Of a stretch of 33,923 bases of DNA, positions 22,158 to 30,720 are shown piece after piece (positions within the stretch are counted from its first letter, which is position 1; each line of letters begins with the position of its first letter). The stretch is from an uncultured Collinsella sp. (lineage in GTDB: Bacteria; Actinomycetota; Coriobacteriia; Coriobacteriales; Coriobacteriaceae), in contig CAUGNZ010000027.1 in NCBI GenBank assembly GCA_959601045.1, positions 1 through 33,923 of the forward strand, in the 5' to 3' direction. Below the pieces are notes generated by a model that was not told where the DNA came from, made no database searches, and saw nothing but the letters and a program-made list of their open reading frames with translations. The position numbers were made by a program, and so were the translations under genes.

Positions 22158-22574
22158 ATGGTTATGAAACTCGATCAGCTTGTTAACGGCGCCATCAACG
22201 TGGGCTTTGGCGCTGCCGCCGTTGCTGTCGAAGGCGGCAAGAAGGTCCTCGACGACCTTAACACCAAAGGCGAGCAGGTCCGCAAGGACACCGCCACCCC
22301 CGATATCGCCCGCAGCGTGTCCGACATGTTCGAGCAGGCCGGCGGTACCATCTCCGATCTGACCGAGCGCTTGGGCATGCAGGGCGAGACCGCGGCCCAA
22401 CGCGTGCTCGACGAGCTCATTCTGGCTCGCGTCCGCGTTATGACCGCGCCCGAGCGTACGGCCTTCCTGGCCCATGTGCGCGACATCGTCGATTCGGTCG
22501 AGGACAACGTGACCTCGGTGCCCGTCGAGTCCGTTGAGCCCGACGATGCGAAGGATACCGAAGAGGCCGAGTAG
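22158..22574 (+). CDS. Small phasin-like coiled-coil protein
   Basis: A 138-residue helical protein (opening MVMKLDQLVNGAINVGFGAA, centre GKKVLDDLNTKGEQVRKDTA) with an acidic end. The pattern of an N-terminal apolar segment followed by long charged helices resembles phasin/PhaF-like small proteins often found beside UbiB-type genes; this is a resemblance only. The ATG at 22158 is chosen because GGAG lies 6 nt upstream; the longer frame would need a TTG start at 22146 overlapping that site. The next gene starts 8 bp after the stop, so they form an operon. It may be a partner or regulator of the kinase-like protein. Confidence 0.75.
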   Translation: MVMKLDQLVNGAINVGFGAAAVAVEGGKKVLDDLNTKGEQVRKDTATPDIARSVSDMFEQAGGTISDLTERLGMQGETAAQRVLDELILARVRVMTAPERTAFLAHVRDIVDSVEDNVTSVPVESVEPDDAKDTEEAE

Positions 22575-22582
22575 CAGCGCAG

Positions 22583-24346
22583 ATGGCAGATTCCACCACC
22601 GATTACAACAATCTAGATCCCTTGGGTGACGAGGCGGCGGTTGTCGATGAGGTCGACGCCGCCGTCTCGGGCGCTCGCAAGAAGCCGCGCGCTGTCGATA
22701 TGGTGCCAGAGGAGCCCGACGCGATGGCGCCGGACGAGGAATACCAGCTCACGCCGGCGGGTCGTCGCGAACGCATCGGGCAGATTGTTCGCCTGGTCAA
22801 AAAGTACCGTGTGTGGGATAACCTCACGCCGGTTCGTTTGCGCCGCCTGCTCGAGGAACTCGGCCCCATGTTCGTCAAGATGGGGCAGATTCTGGCCAAC
22901 CGGTCCGAGATTCTGCCGCAACGCTTTTGCGACGAGCTGCGTCGTCTGCGCTCCGACGTGGAGCCGGTGCCGTACGAGGTCGTACTCAGTTGTCTGGAAG
23001 AAGAATACGGCCTGCGCCTGGGGGAGATGTTCGATGCGATCGACCCCAATCCGCTTGGTAGCGCATCGCTCGCGCAGGTGCACCGCGCTCGTCTGGTGAC
23101 GGGCGAGGACGTGGCCGTCAAGGTGCAGCGCCCCGGTGCGCAGCAGGTTATGGCACAGGACATCGATATCATCCGCTCGGTGGTGCGTATCGTTTCCAAG
23201 TTCGTCAACACCGATCAATTTGTTGACCTGCACGGCGTAGTCGAGGAGTTGTGGACCTCGTTTCGCGAGGAGACCAACTTTTTGGCCGAGGCCAAAAACC
23301 TCAACGACTTCTACGAGTTCCATAAGAGCGTTCATGGCGTGACGTGTCCTAAATCCTATCTGGACCTGTGCACCGAGCACGTGGTGGTTATGGACTACGT
23401 CGACGGCATTTCGATCGCCGATCCTGAACGCTTGGTGGCCGAGGGCTATGACTTGGAAAAGATCGGTGCCGCAATCGTCGAGGACTACTCGACGCAGGTG
23501 CTCGACGACGGCTTTTTCCATGCCGACCCGCATGCGGGAAACATCATCCTCAAGGACGGCATTGTCTACTTTATCGACTTGGGCATGGTCGGACGCATGT
23601 CGAGCCACGATCGCGGTATCGTAAAGGACATGATTTTCGCCGTGGCCGAGGGTGACGTGCCCAAGCTCAAGGATTCGCTCATGCGCTTCGCCGTGACGCG
23701 TGGCGACTCGGCTGAGCTCGATCATTCGGCCTTTTTGTCCGATCTTGACTTTATCGTGGCTGACTTTGCGGGCCTTGACCTTAAGGACCTAGATATCGGC
23801 GAGTTTTTGACCTCGCTGCTCAATCTGGCGCGCAAAAATGACGTTGAGCTGCCGAGCGTGGTGACGATGTTCGCCCGCGGCATGGTGACGCTCGAGGGTT
23901 TGCTGACCGAGTACATGCCCAACGTCAACATGATCCAGATCATCCAAACCCACATTAAAAACGAGAAAAGCACCTATGCGCGCGTGCGCGACATGGGGCG
24001 CGATCTTGCCGCGAGCAGCTATCGCGCGGCAAAAGGCTCGCTCGAGGCGGCCGAATATTTGGGCTTGGCTTCGCGTATGCTCACGCGCGGCCAGCTTAAG
24101 GTGAACACGCAGATCATGAGCAGCGATAAGGCGCTGCGACAGCTGGGCGGAATTATCGACCGCATGTCGATGGCTATCGTGATCGCCGGTCTGTTTATCG
24201 GTTCGTCGGTGGTGTACTACGCGCGCATCGAGCCGGTTGTCCTCGGCATTCCGGTCATCGGCTTCTTTGGCTACGTGAGCGCGCTGGTGCTGGCGCTTAT
24301 GCTGGGTCGCAATATCTGGCTCAACAGCCACGGCGGCAAGCACTAG
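22583..24346 (+). CDS. ABC1/UbiB-family atypical kinase, membrane anchored
   Basis: A 587-residue protein of the UbiB/AarF/ADCK family, atypical kinases or ATPases linked to isoprenoid-lipid metabolism. Family motifs are in order: KMGQ (K99; family KxGQ), LGSASLAQVHRARL (Ala-rich loop, from about residue 158), VAVKVQRPG (ATP lysine), MDYVDG, HADPHAGN (313-320) and DLGMVG. Two C-terminal transmembrane helices (from about residue 531, AIVIAGLFIGSSVVYYA and VIGFFGYVSALVLALML) anchor it. About 60 acidic residues precede the core. It is the second gene of an operon with the phasin-like protein; no quinone-synthesis genes are in the window. A terminator follows. The substrate is unknown. Confidence 0.92.
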   Translation: MADSTTDYNNLDPLGDEAAVVDEVDAAVSGARKKPRAVDMVPEEPDAMAPDEEYQLTPAGRRERIGQIVRLVKKYRVWDNLTPVRLRRLLEELGPMFVKMGQILANRSEILPQRFCDELRRLRSDVEPVPYEVVLSCLEEEYGLRLGEMFDAIDPNPLGSASLAQVHRARLVTGEDVAVKVQRPGAQQVMAQDIDIIRSVVRIVSKFVNTDQFVDLHGVVEELWTSFREETNFLAEAKNLNDFYEFHKSVHGVTCPKSYLDLCTEHVVVMDYVDGISIADPERLVAEGYDLEKIGAAIVEDYSTQVLDDGFFHADPHAGNIILKDGIVYFIDLGMVGRMSSHDRGIVKDMIFAVAEGDVPKLKDSLMRFAVTRGDSAELDHSAFLSDLDFIVADFAGLDLKDLDIGEFLTSLLNLARKNDVELPSVVTMFARGMVTLEGLLTEYMPNVNMIQIIQTHIKNEKSTYARVRDMGRDLAASSYRAAKGSLEAAEYLGLASRMLTRGQLKVNTQIMSSDKALRQLGGIIDRMSMAIVIAGLFIGSSVVYYARIEPVVLGIPVIGFFGYVSALVLALMLGRNIWLNSHGGKH

Positions 24347-24397
24347 AGGCTGCGGCCGTCACCGCATTCTCCTATCGCAAACAATAGCTTTTACCTT

Positions 24398-24426
24398 GGG
24401 CTTCGCCTGCGTGCGAGGCCCTTTTG
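24398..24426 (+). terminator. Terminator after the UbiB-like gene
   Basis: GGGCTTCGC pairs with GCGAGGCCC (one G-U) on a 6-nt loop, followed by TTTT (24422-24425). It separates the operon from the riboswitch that starts just downstream. Confidence 0.8.
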
Positions 24427-24444
24427 CGTGATACCATACTGACG

Positions 24445-24635
24445 GTAATAATCGATGGCCTAGATGGTGGTGCGGAGACGCACGAATGCGCGGTTTTCCT
24501 GCGCGTTTGGGAGAATCGGGGTGCAAGTCCCCGGCTGTACCAGTAACCGTAATTCCTCTTGGCTCGGGATGTTCGCGTCGCAGATCGGACGGCGCGCCTG
24601 AGCCGTTAAGGTTAAGTCGGATCGCCTCCCATCTT
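24445..24635 (+). promoter_or_regulatory. Cobalamin (B12) riboswitch
   Basis: The core GGTGCAAGTCCCCGGCTGTAC then CAGTAACCGTAA (24520-24552), preceded by GGGAGAATCGG, is the conserved centre of cobalamin riboswitches. AAGTCGGATCGCCTCCCAT (24613-24630) is the terminal B12 box. The helix between them (GGCTCGGGATG ... GCGCGCCTGAGCC) fits the variable arm. The box ends about 65 nt before the surface-protein start, so control of that gene, and probably the next, is likely. The exact 5' edge and the mode (translation or transcription) are not certain. Confidence 0.9.
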
Positions 24636-24696
24636 GCATGCGGCTGCGGCGTATGCTGCCGGTGTGCATAGGGCTCTGGAGGGAAGAGAGATCCCG

Positions 24697-27600
24697 ATGG
24701 GGGAACTCGAGCGCAACATGCGCGATGACGTGGGGCAGCCTCAAGGCAACGCTCCAAGTACAGACAATGGGGGACAAATGGATATGTTTGAGGACGAGCG
24801 CGAGCGCGCCTCGTTGCATCGCCGTGGCGCGATTGCACGCGGTGTAGCCAAGCGCGGCCTGGTGGCATTCCTGGCCTTCGCGATGGCCTTTGGCACCACG
24901 CCGGCTCAGTTGTGGGCCGAGGGCGCCGAGGGCATTGCCGAGGCCGTGGCTCAGGCTGCGACGCCGGGCGAGGGCACGGGTGCCGCGGACGGTGCTGCCG
25001 AGCAGAGCGGCGCCGAGGTTTCGGATTCCGGGAGCGCGCCTGCAGCTAGTGCAGCCATAACAGAGGCAGCAACTGGCGACGAAGGCTCGGCGACGGGGGA
25101 GAGCCCTGCTACGAGCGAGCAGTCTTCGACGGCATCCGCTGGCCAAGCAGGATCTGCCGCCGCGGCTGCCGTTCAGACGGAGAACCCGACAGAAACTGGC
25201 GATGTCGCCAAGAAGCAAGTCGAGGTCTCGTTCTCGATTATCGGCGCCGATGCCGACGGCAAGGCTCAGACCTGGGTGGCGCCTACGCAGCTCAAGCTCG
25301 ACGAGGGCGCGACGGCTGCGGATGCCTTCATTAAGCTGCAGGAGAAGACGGGCTTCAAGGCGAAGTACGAACCGAACACGGCATACGGTTTCTACCTCGA
25401 AAGCATCACGTCCCCGAGCGATGGCCGCACGCTTGCCTTCGATCCGGCGACTTATGCCTACTGGCAGCTGTTTGTCGACGGCGCGTCTTCCTCGGTTGGC
25501 GCGAGCGGCGTCAAGCTCACCCAGGGGCAGAAGATTGAGTTTGCCTATACGGCTGGTAGCTCGTCCCCTGTCGTTAAGGACCAGGTTGCCGCAAATGTGA
25601 CCGTCATTGGTCGCGATGCCCAGGGCAAGACTCAGACTTGGGTCGATAACGCGCAGTATGTGGTGACGTCCGGCTCGAACGCACTTGACCTTACGAAGGT
25701 CGCGCTCGAGGCGAATGACATCGATGCCGTTGTTGCGGGCTCCTTCATTCTGAGCCTTAAGTACAACGGCGTTGAGCTGGGTAAGCCGCTCGATTATTCG
25801 ACCTATTGGCAGCTGTTTATCAACGGCAAGTCGAGTGACTATACGGCGGACAATGTCACCATCCATGCCGGCGATACCGTCACGTGGTTCTACGGTGGCT
25901 GGGGCGACCAGTTGCCGTCCGATTCTGTCCATGCTTCCGTTCAGGTGCTTGGCAAGGACAAGGACGGCAAGCAGCAGGTTTGGGCTTCGACGGGTCAGAC
26001 GAGTCTCAAGGCGGGCTCTACTGCCAAGGATCTCCTTGAGCAGACCGGTCTTACTCTCGATGCTAGAGAAGAGCCTTGGGGTTGGTACCTCAGCGGCATT
26101 ACCTCGCCGCTTGACGGTAAGATCTATGAGTATGATCCTGCGACCAAAAGTTATTGGCAGTTCTATGTAAATGGCAAGTTCGCCCAGGTCGGGGCCGGCA
26201 ACTACGAGCTCCAAGAGGGCGATGCCGTCACCTTTATGTATGGTGCTGACGCCGATGCCCTTCCTGGCCAGGTTCTTGGGTCTGTCGATGTTATCGGTCC
26301 CGATGCCAACGGCAACAATACTCGCTGGGGCTCGGCAAGCAACGTTTCTCTGCCCGAAGGCTCTACGGCTCAGGACCTTATTGAGGCGGCTCTGAAGGCC
26401 AAGGGCGTTACGTACAACGGCTCCCAGAGTGGTGAGTACTGGTTCCTCAATTCCATCAACTCGCCGTTCGATCACAAGCCGTATGCCTGGGATGCTGCGA
26501 CCAATAAATCTTGGCATCTGTATATCAATGGAGAGCCCTCCTTACTCTGCGCCAACCAGATTACGCTCAAGAGCGGCGATAAGGTTACGCTTGCCTATAC
26601 CACCGACGATTCGCCCATGCCCGATCCCGACAAGATTGTCGTGGACCCGAGTGCGACGACTCCTGATTGGGATGCCGAGTGGGCCGGCTACGGCAACAGT
26701 GGCAACGGTTCGACCGTAACGGATGCCAAGACGCCTGCGCAGGCCGCTGGTCTTAAGTGGGCCTTCGATTGGAAGGCCGAGTCTGGCCAGCAGTATGCCA
26801 ACTGCAGCGAGCCTGTCATCGCTAACGGCTTTGTGTACATCGCGACCGAGAACGAGCTCATTAAGATCGATTCGTCCACGGGCAAAAAGGTTGCCTCTGC
26901 GCCGCTTGCCTCCAAGGTGAGCTATACCTCTCGTCCGATCTATACCAATGGTCTTATCATCGTTCCGCTCAACGGCGGTGCGGTCCAGGCGATTACTGCA
27001 GACAAGCTGATCTGCAAGTGGCTGACGCCTGGTTTGACGGACTTGACGCAGAGCTCCTGCACCGTCGTTTCGGACGGCGAGTACGTCTATGTAGGCTCGG
27101 TCGATATTTCGTATGACGAGAATTACAACGCGACCTACGGCAACGGCTCCTTTGCGCGCATTAAGATTGCCACGGGCGAAGTTTCTTGGCAGAACATCGA
27201 CCCTGCCGAGGGCTATTACTGGACTGGTGCTGCGCTGACGGATAAGTACGCCATTGTTCCTACGAGCGCGGGCACGCTTAAGTGCATTGATAAGACGACG
27301 GGCGATGTCGTTTCGACTATGAAGCTCGGCGCTCTCGCGAACGCCGACTGTGTCGCCGATCCGTCCAATGGTTCGACCTTCTATCAGATGACGCACGATG
27401 GAAAGCTCCATGTGATTTCGCTTTCGGCGAAGGGCGTACTAAGCGAGCAGAAGACGGTCGGCCTGGGTCTTACTAATAACATGAGCGCACCGGCGGTGGC
27501 TGGCGAAAACTTGATTGTCGGCGGACAGACGGCTACTGGCTCTGCTCTGGCTCTCTATAATCTGAAGACCGGTAAGACCACGATGGTCACCGCTGCTGAC

Positions 27601-28566
27601 GGTAAAGAACTGCCGGCCGGATTTAACGGTATTGCTGCTACTCCGCTGGTGAGTGTTCAGGGCGGCAAGACCTATGTGTACTTCACCGTTAACAGCGCGG
27701 ATAGCAAGGATTACGCCAACTACTCTGCTGGTGGTGGCGTGTATCGCTATACGCTCGGCGATGCAGAGGCGACGCAGATTTATGATGCGGCTGGCCATTA
27801 CCAGCACTGCGACTCTCCGGTCATTGCCGATGCATCTGGCAACCTGTACTACATCAATGATTCGGGTACTCTGTTCAAGCTGGGGGCTGTCGAGTCTTGG
27901 ACGGTTGCCTTTAATTCCAACGGCGGGTCTGCTTGCGACACTAAGTTCGTTGCTACGGCCGACGGCAAGCTGGTCAAGCCGGCCGATCCGACGCGCGATG
28001 GCTACACTTTCGGCGGTTGGTTCACCGATGAGGCTTGCACGCAGGCGTATGACTTCAGTACGCCGGTGACGGCCGATCTGACACTGTATGCCAAGTGGAC
28101 CAAGAATGCCGTTAACCCTGGCGGCAATGGCGGTTCTGGCACTAATGGTGGCAACGGTGGCGCTGGCAACGGTTCCGGTGCTGGCACGGGCACGGGTTTC
28201 GGCTTCGACACGAAGGGCCAGCAGGCCGGCGGCGCTATCGCCCCGGGTCATAAGCCGACGACCAAGACGACGGTGTCGACCAAGACCGAGACCAAGGACA
28301 ACAAGTCCGACAAGAAGGACACCGATAAGTCCGATAAGAAGGACGAGAAGAAGTCTGACAAGAAGTCTGACAAGAAGGACAACAGGTCCGACAAGAAGTC
28401 CGATTCCAAGTCTGATACGGGTGCTGCTTCCACGACCACTGCTAAGAAGTCCTCTAGTGCTTCCGAGCAGGAGACTGGCACCAACCCGCTCGCCATTGTT
28501 GGCGTTGCCGCCGGCGTCATCGGTCTCGCCATCGTCGGCGTGTTCGTGTTCACCAAACGTCGGTAG
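24697..28566 (+). CDS. Large surface protein with four DUF4430 domains, beta-propeller and membrane anchor
   Basis: A 1289-residue exported protein under the B12 riboswitch. A long charged N-tail leads to a signal segment (GLVAFLAFAMAFGTTPAQLWA). After an Ala/Ser/Glu linker come four tandem DUF4430 (transcobalamin C-terminal-like) domains, about residues 173-283, 296-407, 410-520 and 526-639. Three have a YWQLFVDG/YWQFYVNG-type strand and the fourth the variant WHLYINGEPS. A PQQ-like beta-propeller follows (682-1068; e.g. GFVYIATENELIKIDSSTGK). Next is one InlB-type repeat (VAFNSNGGSACDTKF ... GYTFGGWFTDEAC), a Gly/Asn linker, a Lys/Ser/Asp stalk and a C-terminal helix with FTKRR. No LPxTG motif is seen. 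The ATG at 24697 follows GGAGGGAAGAGAG; an upstream in-frame ATG at 24634 lies in the riboswitch. Confidence 0.9.
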   Translation: MGELERNMRDDVGQPQGNAPSTDNGGQMDMFEDERERASLHRRGAIARGVAKRGLVAFLAFAMAFGTTPAQLWAEGAEGIAEAVAQAATPGEGTGAADGAAEQSGAEVSDSGSAPAASAAITEAATGDEGSATGESPATSEQSSTASAGQAGSAAAAAVQTENPTETGDVAKKQVEVSFSIIGADADGKAQTWVAPTQLKLDEGATAADAFIKLQEKTGFKAKYEPNTAYGFYLESITSPSDGRTLAFDPATYAYWQLFVDGASSSVGASGVKLTQGQKIEFAYTAGSSSPVVKDQVAANVTVIGRDAQGKTQTWVDNAQYVVTSGSNALDLTKVALEANDIDAVVAGSFILSLKYNGVELGKPLDYSTYWQLFINGKSSDYTADNVTIHAGDTVTWFYGGWGDQLPSDSVHASVQVLGKDKDGKQQVWASTGQTSLKAGSTAKDLLEQTGLTLDAREEPWGWYLSGITSPLDGKIYEYDPATKSYWQFYVNGKFAQVGAGNYELQEGDAVTFMYGADADALPGQVLGSVDVIGPDANGNNTRWGSASNVSLPEGSTAQDLIEAALKAKGVTYNGSQSGEYWFLNSINSPFDHKPYAWDAATNKSWHLYINGEPSLLCANQITLKSGDKVTLAYTTDDSPMPDPDKIVVDPSATTPDWDAEWAGYGNSGNGSTVTDAKTPAQAAGLKWAFDWKAESGQQYANCSEPVIANGFVYIATENELIKIDSSTGKKVASAPLASKVSYTSRPIYTNGLIIVPLNGGAVQAITADKLICKWLTPGLTDLTQSSCTVVSDGEYVYVGSVDISYDENYNATYGNGSFARIKIATGEVSWQNIDPAEGYYWTGAALTDKYAIVPTSAGTLKCIDKTTGDVVSTMKLGALANADCVADPSNGSTFYQMTHDGKLHVISLSAKGVLSEQKTVGLGLTNNMSAPAVAGENLIVGGQTATGSALALYNLKTGKTTMVTAADGKELPAGFNGIAATPLVSVQGGKTYVYFTVNSADSKDYANYSAGGGVYRYTLGDAEATQIYDAAGHYQHCDSPVIADASGNLYYINDSGTLFKLGAVESWTVAFNSNGGSACDTKFVATADGKLVKPADPTRDGYTFGGWFTDEACTQAYDFSTPVTADLTLYAKWTKNAVNPGGNGGSGTNGGNGGAGNGSGAGTGTGFGFDTKGQQAGGAIAPGHKPTTKTTVSTKTETKDNKSDKKDTDKSDKKDEKKSDKKSDKKDNRSDKKSDSKSDTGAASTTTAKKSSSASEQETGTNPLAIVGVAAGVIGLAIVGVFVFTKRR

Positions 28567-29460
28567 GTGAGGGCTGTGTCCAATAAATCCAAGGACGCTG
28601 ACCCCAAGCAACCGGATTCCTCGTTCATTCAGTTCGACGATGCAAAGCAACAGGGCGCCGCTTCGGCGGCGTCCGCCCCACGGCGCAAAGCGCTCCTTGG
28701 CGTTCTGACTGCCGCGTGCGTTGCGCTGATTGTCATATCGCTGGGCTTCGTCCATCCTTCCGAGAGCGGCGCCTGGTCCATTGACTGGATCGTTCAGACC
28801 GTGACGGGGGAGAGCGTCGTCACCAAGGACACCAAGGGGTCTGACTCGACTACGACTTCGGGCGAGGCCAGTTCCAAGGATTCCAAGTCATCGAATGACG
28901 CAAAAGATGAGTCCAAGGACGATTCCGAGTCTTCAAACAAGGAATCGGATAAAAGCTCGGATAGCAAGAAGTCCGATGGTCAGGACGGCAAGAAGTCTGG
29001 AGATAAATCCGCTGCCCAGAATACGGGAGCCGGCGATACTTCCAATGTGTCTGGCGGTGCTTCTTCGGGCGGCGGCCAGTCGTCTGATGGAGCCTCCAGC
29101 TCTAATGGTGGAAACGCCTCCTCGGGCGGCCAGAGCGGCTCGCAGGAGTCCAGCTACATAACAGTGACGGTTTCGGTCACATCGAGCGCTGTGGGCAATC
29201 CTGTGTCTTCTGGTGGCACCTTTACCTTTAACGAAGGCGCTACCGTCTATGATGCCCTGTGCGCGCTGGGCCTTTCCGTTAACGCACATGGCTCGTCGTA
29301 CGGCACGTATGTCTCCGCGATTGGTGGTTTGGCCGAGAAACAGTACGGTGGCATGAGCGGCTGGATGTACTCCGTCAACGGCACAACGCCCATGACGGCC
29401 TGCAGTAACTACGTTCTCTCCAATGGCGACAACGTGGTCTGGTATTACGTTACAGGCTAG
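28567..29460 (+). CDS. Membrane-anchored DUF4430 protein
   Basis: A protein of up to 297 residues with a short cytosolic tail, one transmembrane helix (ALLGVLTAACVALIVISLGF), a long Ser/Asp/Lys/Gly-rich spacer and a C-terminal DUF4430 domain (TVSVTSSAVGNPVSSGGTF, YGGMSGWMYSVNG, NGDNVVWYYVTG). It starts with a GTG directly after the previous stop. A second GTG at 28576 follows GTGAGGG and would remove three residues; I cannot decide between them. The spacer would hold the domain away from the membrane in the cell wall. It is coupled to the larger DUF4430 protein and so probably shares the B12 riboswitch. Its job may be to pass corrinoid on from the larger protein, which is an inference. Confidence 0.85.
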   Translation: MRAVSNKSKDADPKQPDSSFIQFDDAKQQGAASAASAPRRKALLGVLTAACVALIVISLGFVHPSESGAWSIDWIVQTVTGESVVTKDTKGSDSTTTSGEASSKDSKSSNDAKDESKDDSESSNKESDKSSDSKKSDGQDGKKSGDKSAAQNTGAGDTSNVSGGASSGGGQSSDGASSSNGGNASSGGQSGSQESSYITVTVSVTSSAVGNPVSSGGTFTFNEGATVYDALCALGLSVNAHGSSYGTYVSAIGGLAEKQYGGMSGWMYSVNGTTPMTACSNYVLSNGDNVVWYYVTG

Positions 29461-29482
29461 GGACCTCGACATAGTGCGCCAG

Positions 29483-29521
29483 ACGGGCGGTTCGGACAAA
29501 CATCCGGGCCGCCCGTTTTTC
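29483..29521 (+). terminator. Terminator of the B12 surface locus
   Basis: ACGGGCGG pairs with CCGCCCGT around an inner TTCGGA/TCCGGG stem, followed by TTTTT. It lies 22 bp past the stop of the second DUF4430 gene. Confidence 0.85.
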
Positions 29522-29559
29522 ATGCGAATGGGACTGGGTCGCCGGGTCTCTCGGCAAAC

Positions 29560-29597
29560 AAAAAAACCGGTTGGAACGGGAATTCCAACCGGTTTTA
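29560..29597 (-). terminator. Terminator of GtrA gene 1
   Basis: AAACCGGTTGGAA pairs with TTCCAACCGGTTT on an 8-nt loop, with a run of U on the minus strand (A run 29560-29566). It faces the minus-strand GtrA gene and may also stop plus-strand readthrough. Confidence 0.85.
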
Positions 29598-29620
29598 CAT
29601 TCAAGCAAATAGTGAATCGA

Positions 29621-30028
29621 CTACGACCGTGCGCCCTCGAGGAAGAAGCGGCGGCTGAAGTAGTTGTACCAGGTGACGAGGAACGTGGCGATGGCCTTCA
29701 TGGCCTGGTAGCCGATGCTCAAAAACGTGACGCCCACAAACATGTACAGGTCGTTGAGGCCCAGGCCGATCACCGACAGGATGGTGAAGATCGTGAACTC
29801 GCGCTTGCGGCTCATGCCCTCGCGGTGGTCGAACACGTACTTCATGCTGAGCCAGTAGTTGACCACGACGGACGTGATGAACGAAACCGTGGTGCTCATC
29901 AAAAAGTCGAGGTGAAACAGCTCGACGAGCGCAATGAGCATACCCCAGTCGATGCCAAAGGAGACAAGACCCACGACAGCGAACTTGAGGAACTGCTTGG
30001 TATGAGGTTGTGCCAGTGCCTTGCGCAC
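29621..30028 (-). CDS. GtrA-family membrane protein 1
   Basis: A 135-residue integral membrane protein of the GtrA/flippase-like family, linked to transfer of undecaprenyl-phosphate-bound sugars for cell-surface glycans. Four hydrophobic segments are visible (FLKFAVVGLVSFGIDWGMLIA, STTVSFITSVVVNYWLS, FTIFTILSVIGLGLNDLYMF, AIATFLVTWYNYFSRRF). The loop MKYVFDHREGMSRKREF matches the family and the other GtrA gene in the window. The start is a GTG with only a weak upstream site. It ends with its own terminator. No glycosyltransferase is adjacent, so the sugar is unknown. Confidence 0.9.
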   Translation of the reverse strand: MRKALAQPHTKQFLKFAVVGLVSFGIDWGMLIALVELFHLDFLMSTTVSFITSVVVNYWLSMKYVFDHREGMSRKREFTIFTILSVIGLGLNDLYMFVGVTFLSIGYQAMKAIATFLVTWYNYFSRRFFLEGARS

Positions 30029-30176
30029 GTAATCACATCCAATGCGTTGATGAATCGAGCAGAGGATACTTTAGAGCTTTTGCAAGGGAAACGTAAGGTC
30101 CTTGCCAAGAACTATACGAACTCGCCAAATTTTCAAGAGCTAATCCGCAAACGTTGAAAACTTGCCCGTAAACGAG

Positions 30177-30226
30177 CAATGCCCGCGAACAACACGGCGC
30201 TCGACGCGCGTCATCCGTGGGCATTG
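30177..30226. repeat. Inverted repeat between the two GtrA genes
   Basis: CAATGCCCGCG pairs with CGTGGGCATTG (one G-U) on a 28-nt loop, starting 20 bp beyond the stop of the second GtrA gene on the minus strand. Its place suits a terminator, but no U run follows on either strand. Confidence 0.4.
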
Positions 30227-30246
30227 TAAAGCTGTAAGGTTGCGAG

Positions 30247-30642
30247 TTACTTGGTCTCGTCGCCTTCCAGGAAGATCTTTCGGGTCACAAAGTTGTAGAC
30301 CATGACAAGCGCGGTGGCGCAGATCTTGGCGATATTGGCCTCGAGTCCCAGGCCGGCGTTGAGTGTCAACACGATACCGTCGTTGAGTGCCAGGCCGATC
30401 ACGGACAGCACGACAAAGATAATGAACTCGCGGCGGCGGCTTATGCCTTCCTTGTGCGCAAACACGTATTTCATGCTTGCGAGGTAGTTAAAGATGAGTG
30501 AGATGATAAAGCCGCTGGTGTTGGCGATTAGGATGTTAAGGCCCAGACCGTAGTGGAGCAGATTCATAATGCCAAAGTCGATGACCGTGGCAATGACGCC
30601 GACGACGCCAAACTTCATGATCTGCGCAAGGAGCTTTTGCAT
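30247..30642 (-). CDS. GtrA-family membrane protein 2
   Basis: A 131-residue member of the same family as the protein at 29621-30028, with four hydrophobic segments (IMKFGVVGVIATVIDFGIMN, ANTSGFIISLIFNYLAS, FIIFVVLSVIGLALNDGIVL, ICATALVMVYNFVTRKIF). It shares SMKYVFAHKEGISRRREF and LSVIGLALND with its neighbour, which shows a gene duplication. The ATG at 30642 is chosen because GGCAGG precedes it and the product then starts at the first helix. The in-frame ATG at 30705 would add 21 residues unlike the paralogue. Confidence 0.88.
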   Translation of the reverse strand: MQKLLAQIMKFGVVGVIATVIDFGIMNLLHYGLGLNILIANTSGFIISLIFNYLASMKYVFAHKEGISRRREFIIFVVLSVIGLALNDGIVLTLNAGLGLEANIAKICATALVMVYNFVTRKIFLEGDETK

Positions 30643-30720
30643 GGTACCTGCCTTAGGGTGGCGCCGGGACGCCGTGGGGATGACAAACTCAGCAAGTTTA
30701 GCCAATCCCCGCGGGTGGGG

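Noticed and set aside
24460..26517. Long minus-strand frame opposite the surface protein
   Set aside because: It covers the riboswitch and mirrors the coding bias of the plus-strand gene; Arg/Leu-rich shadow without a start signal.
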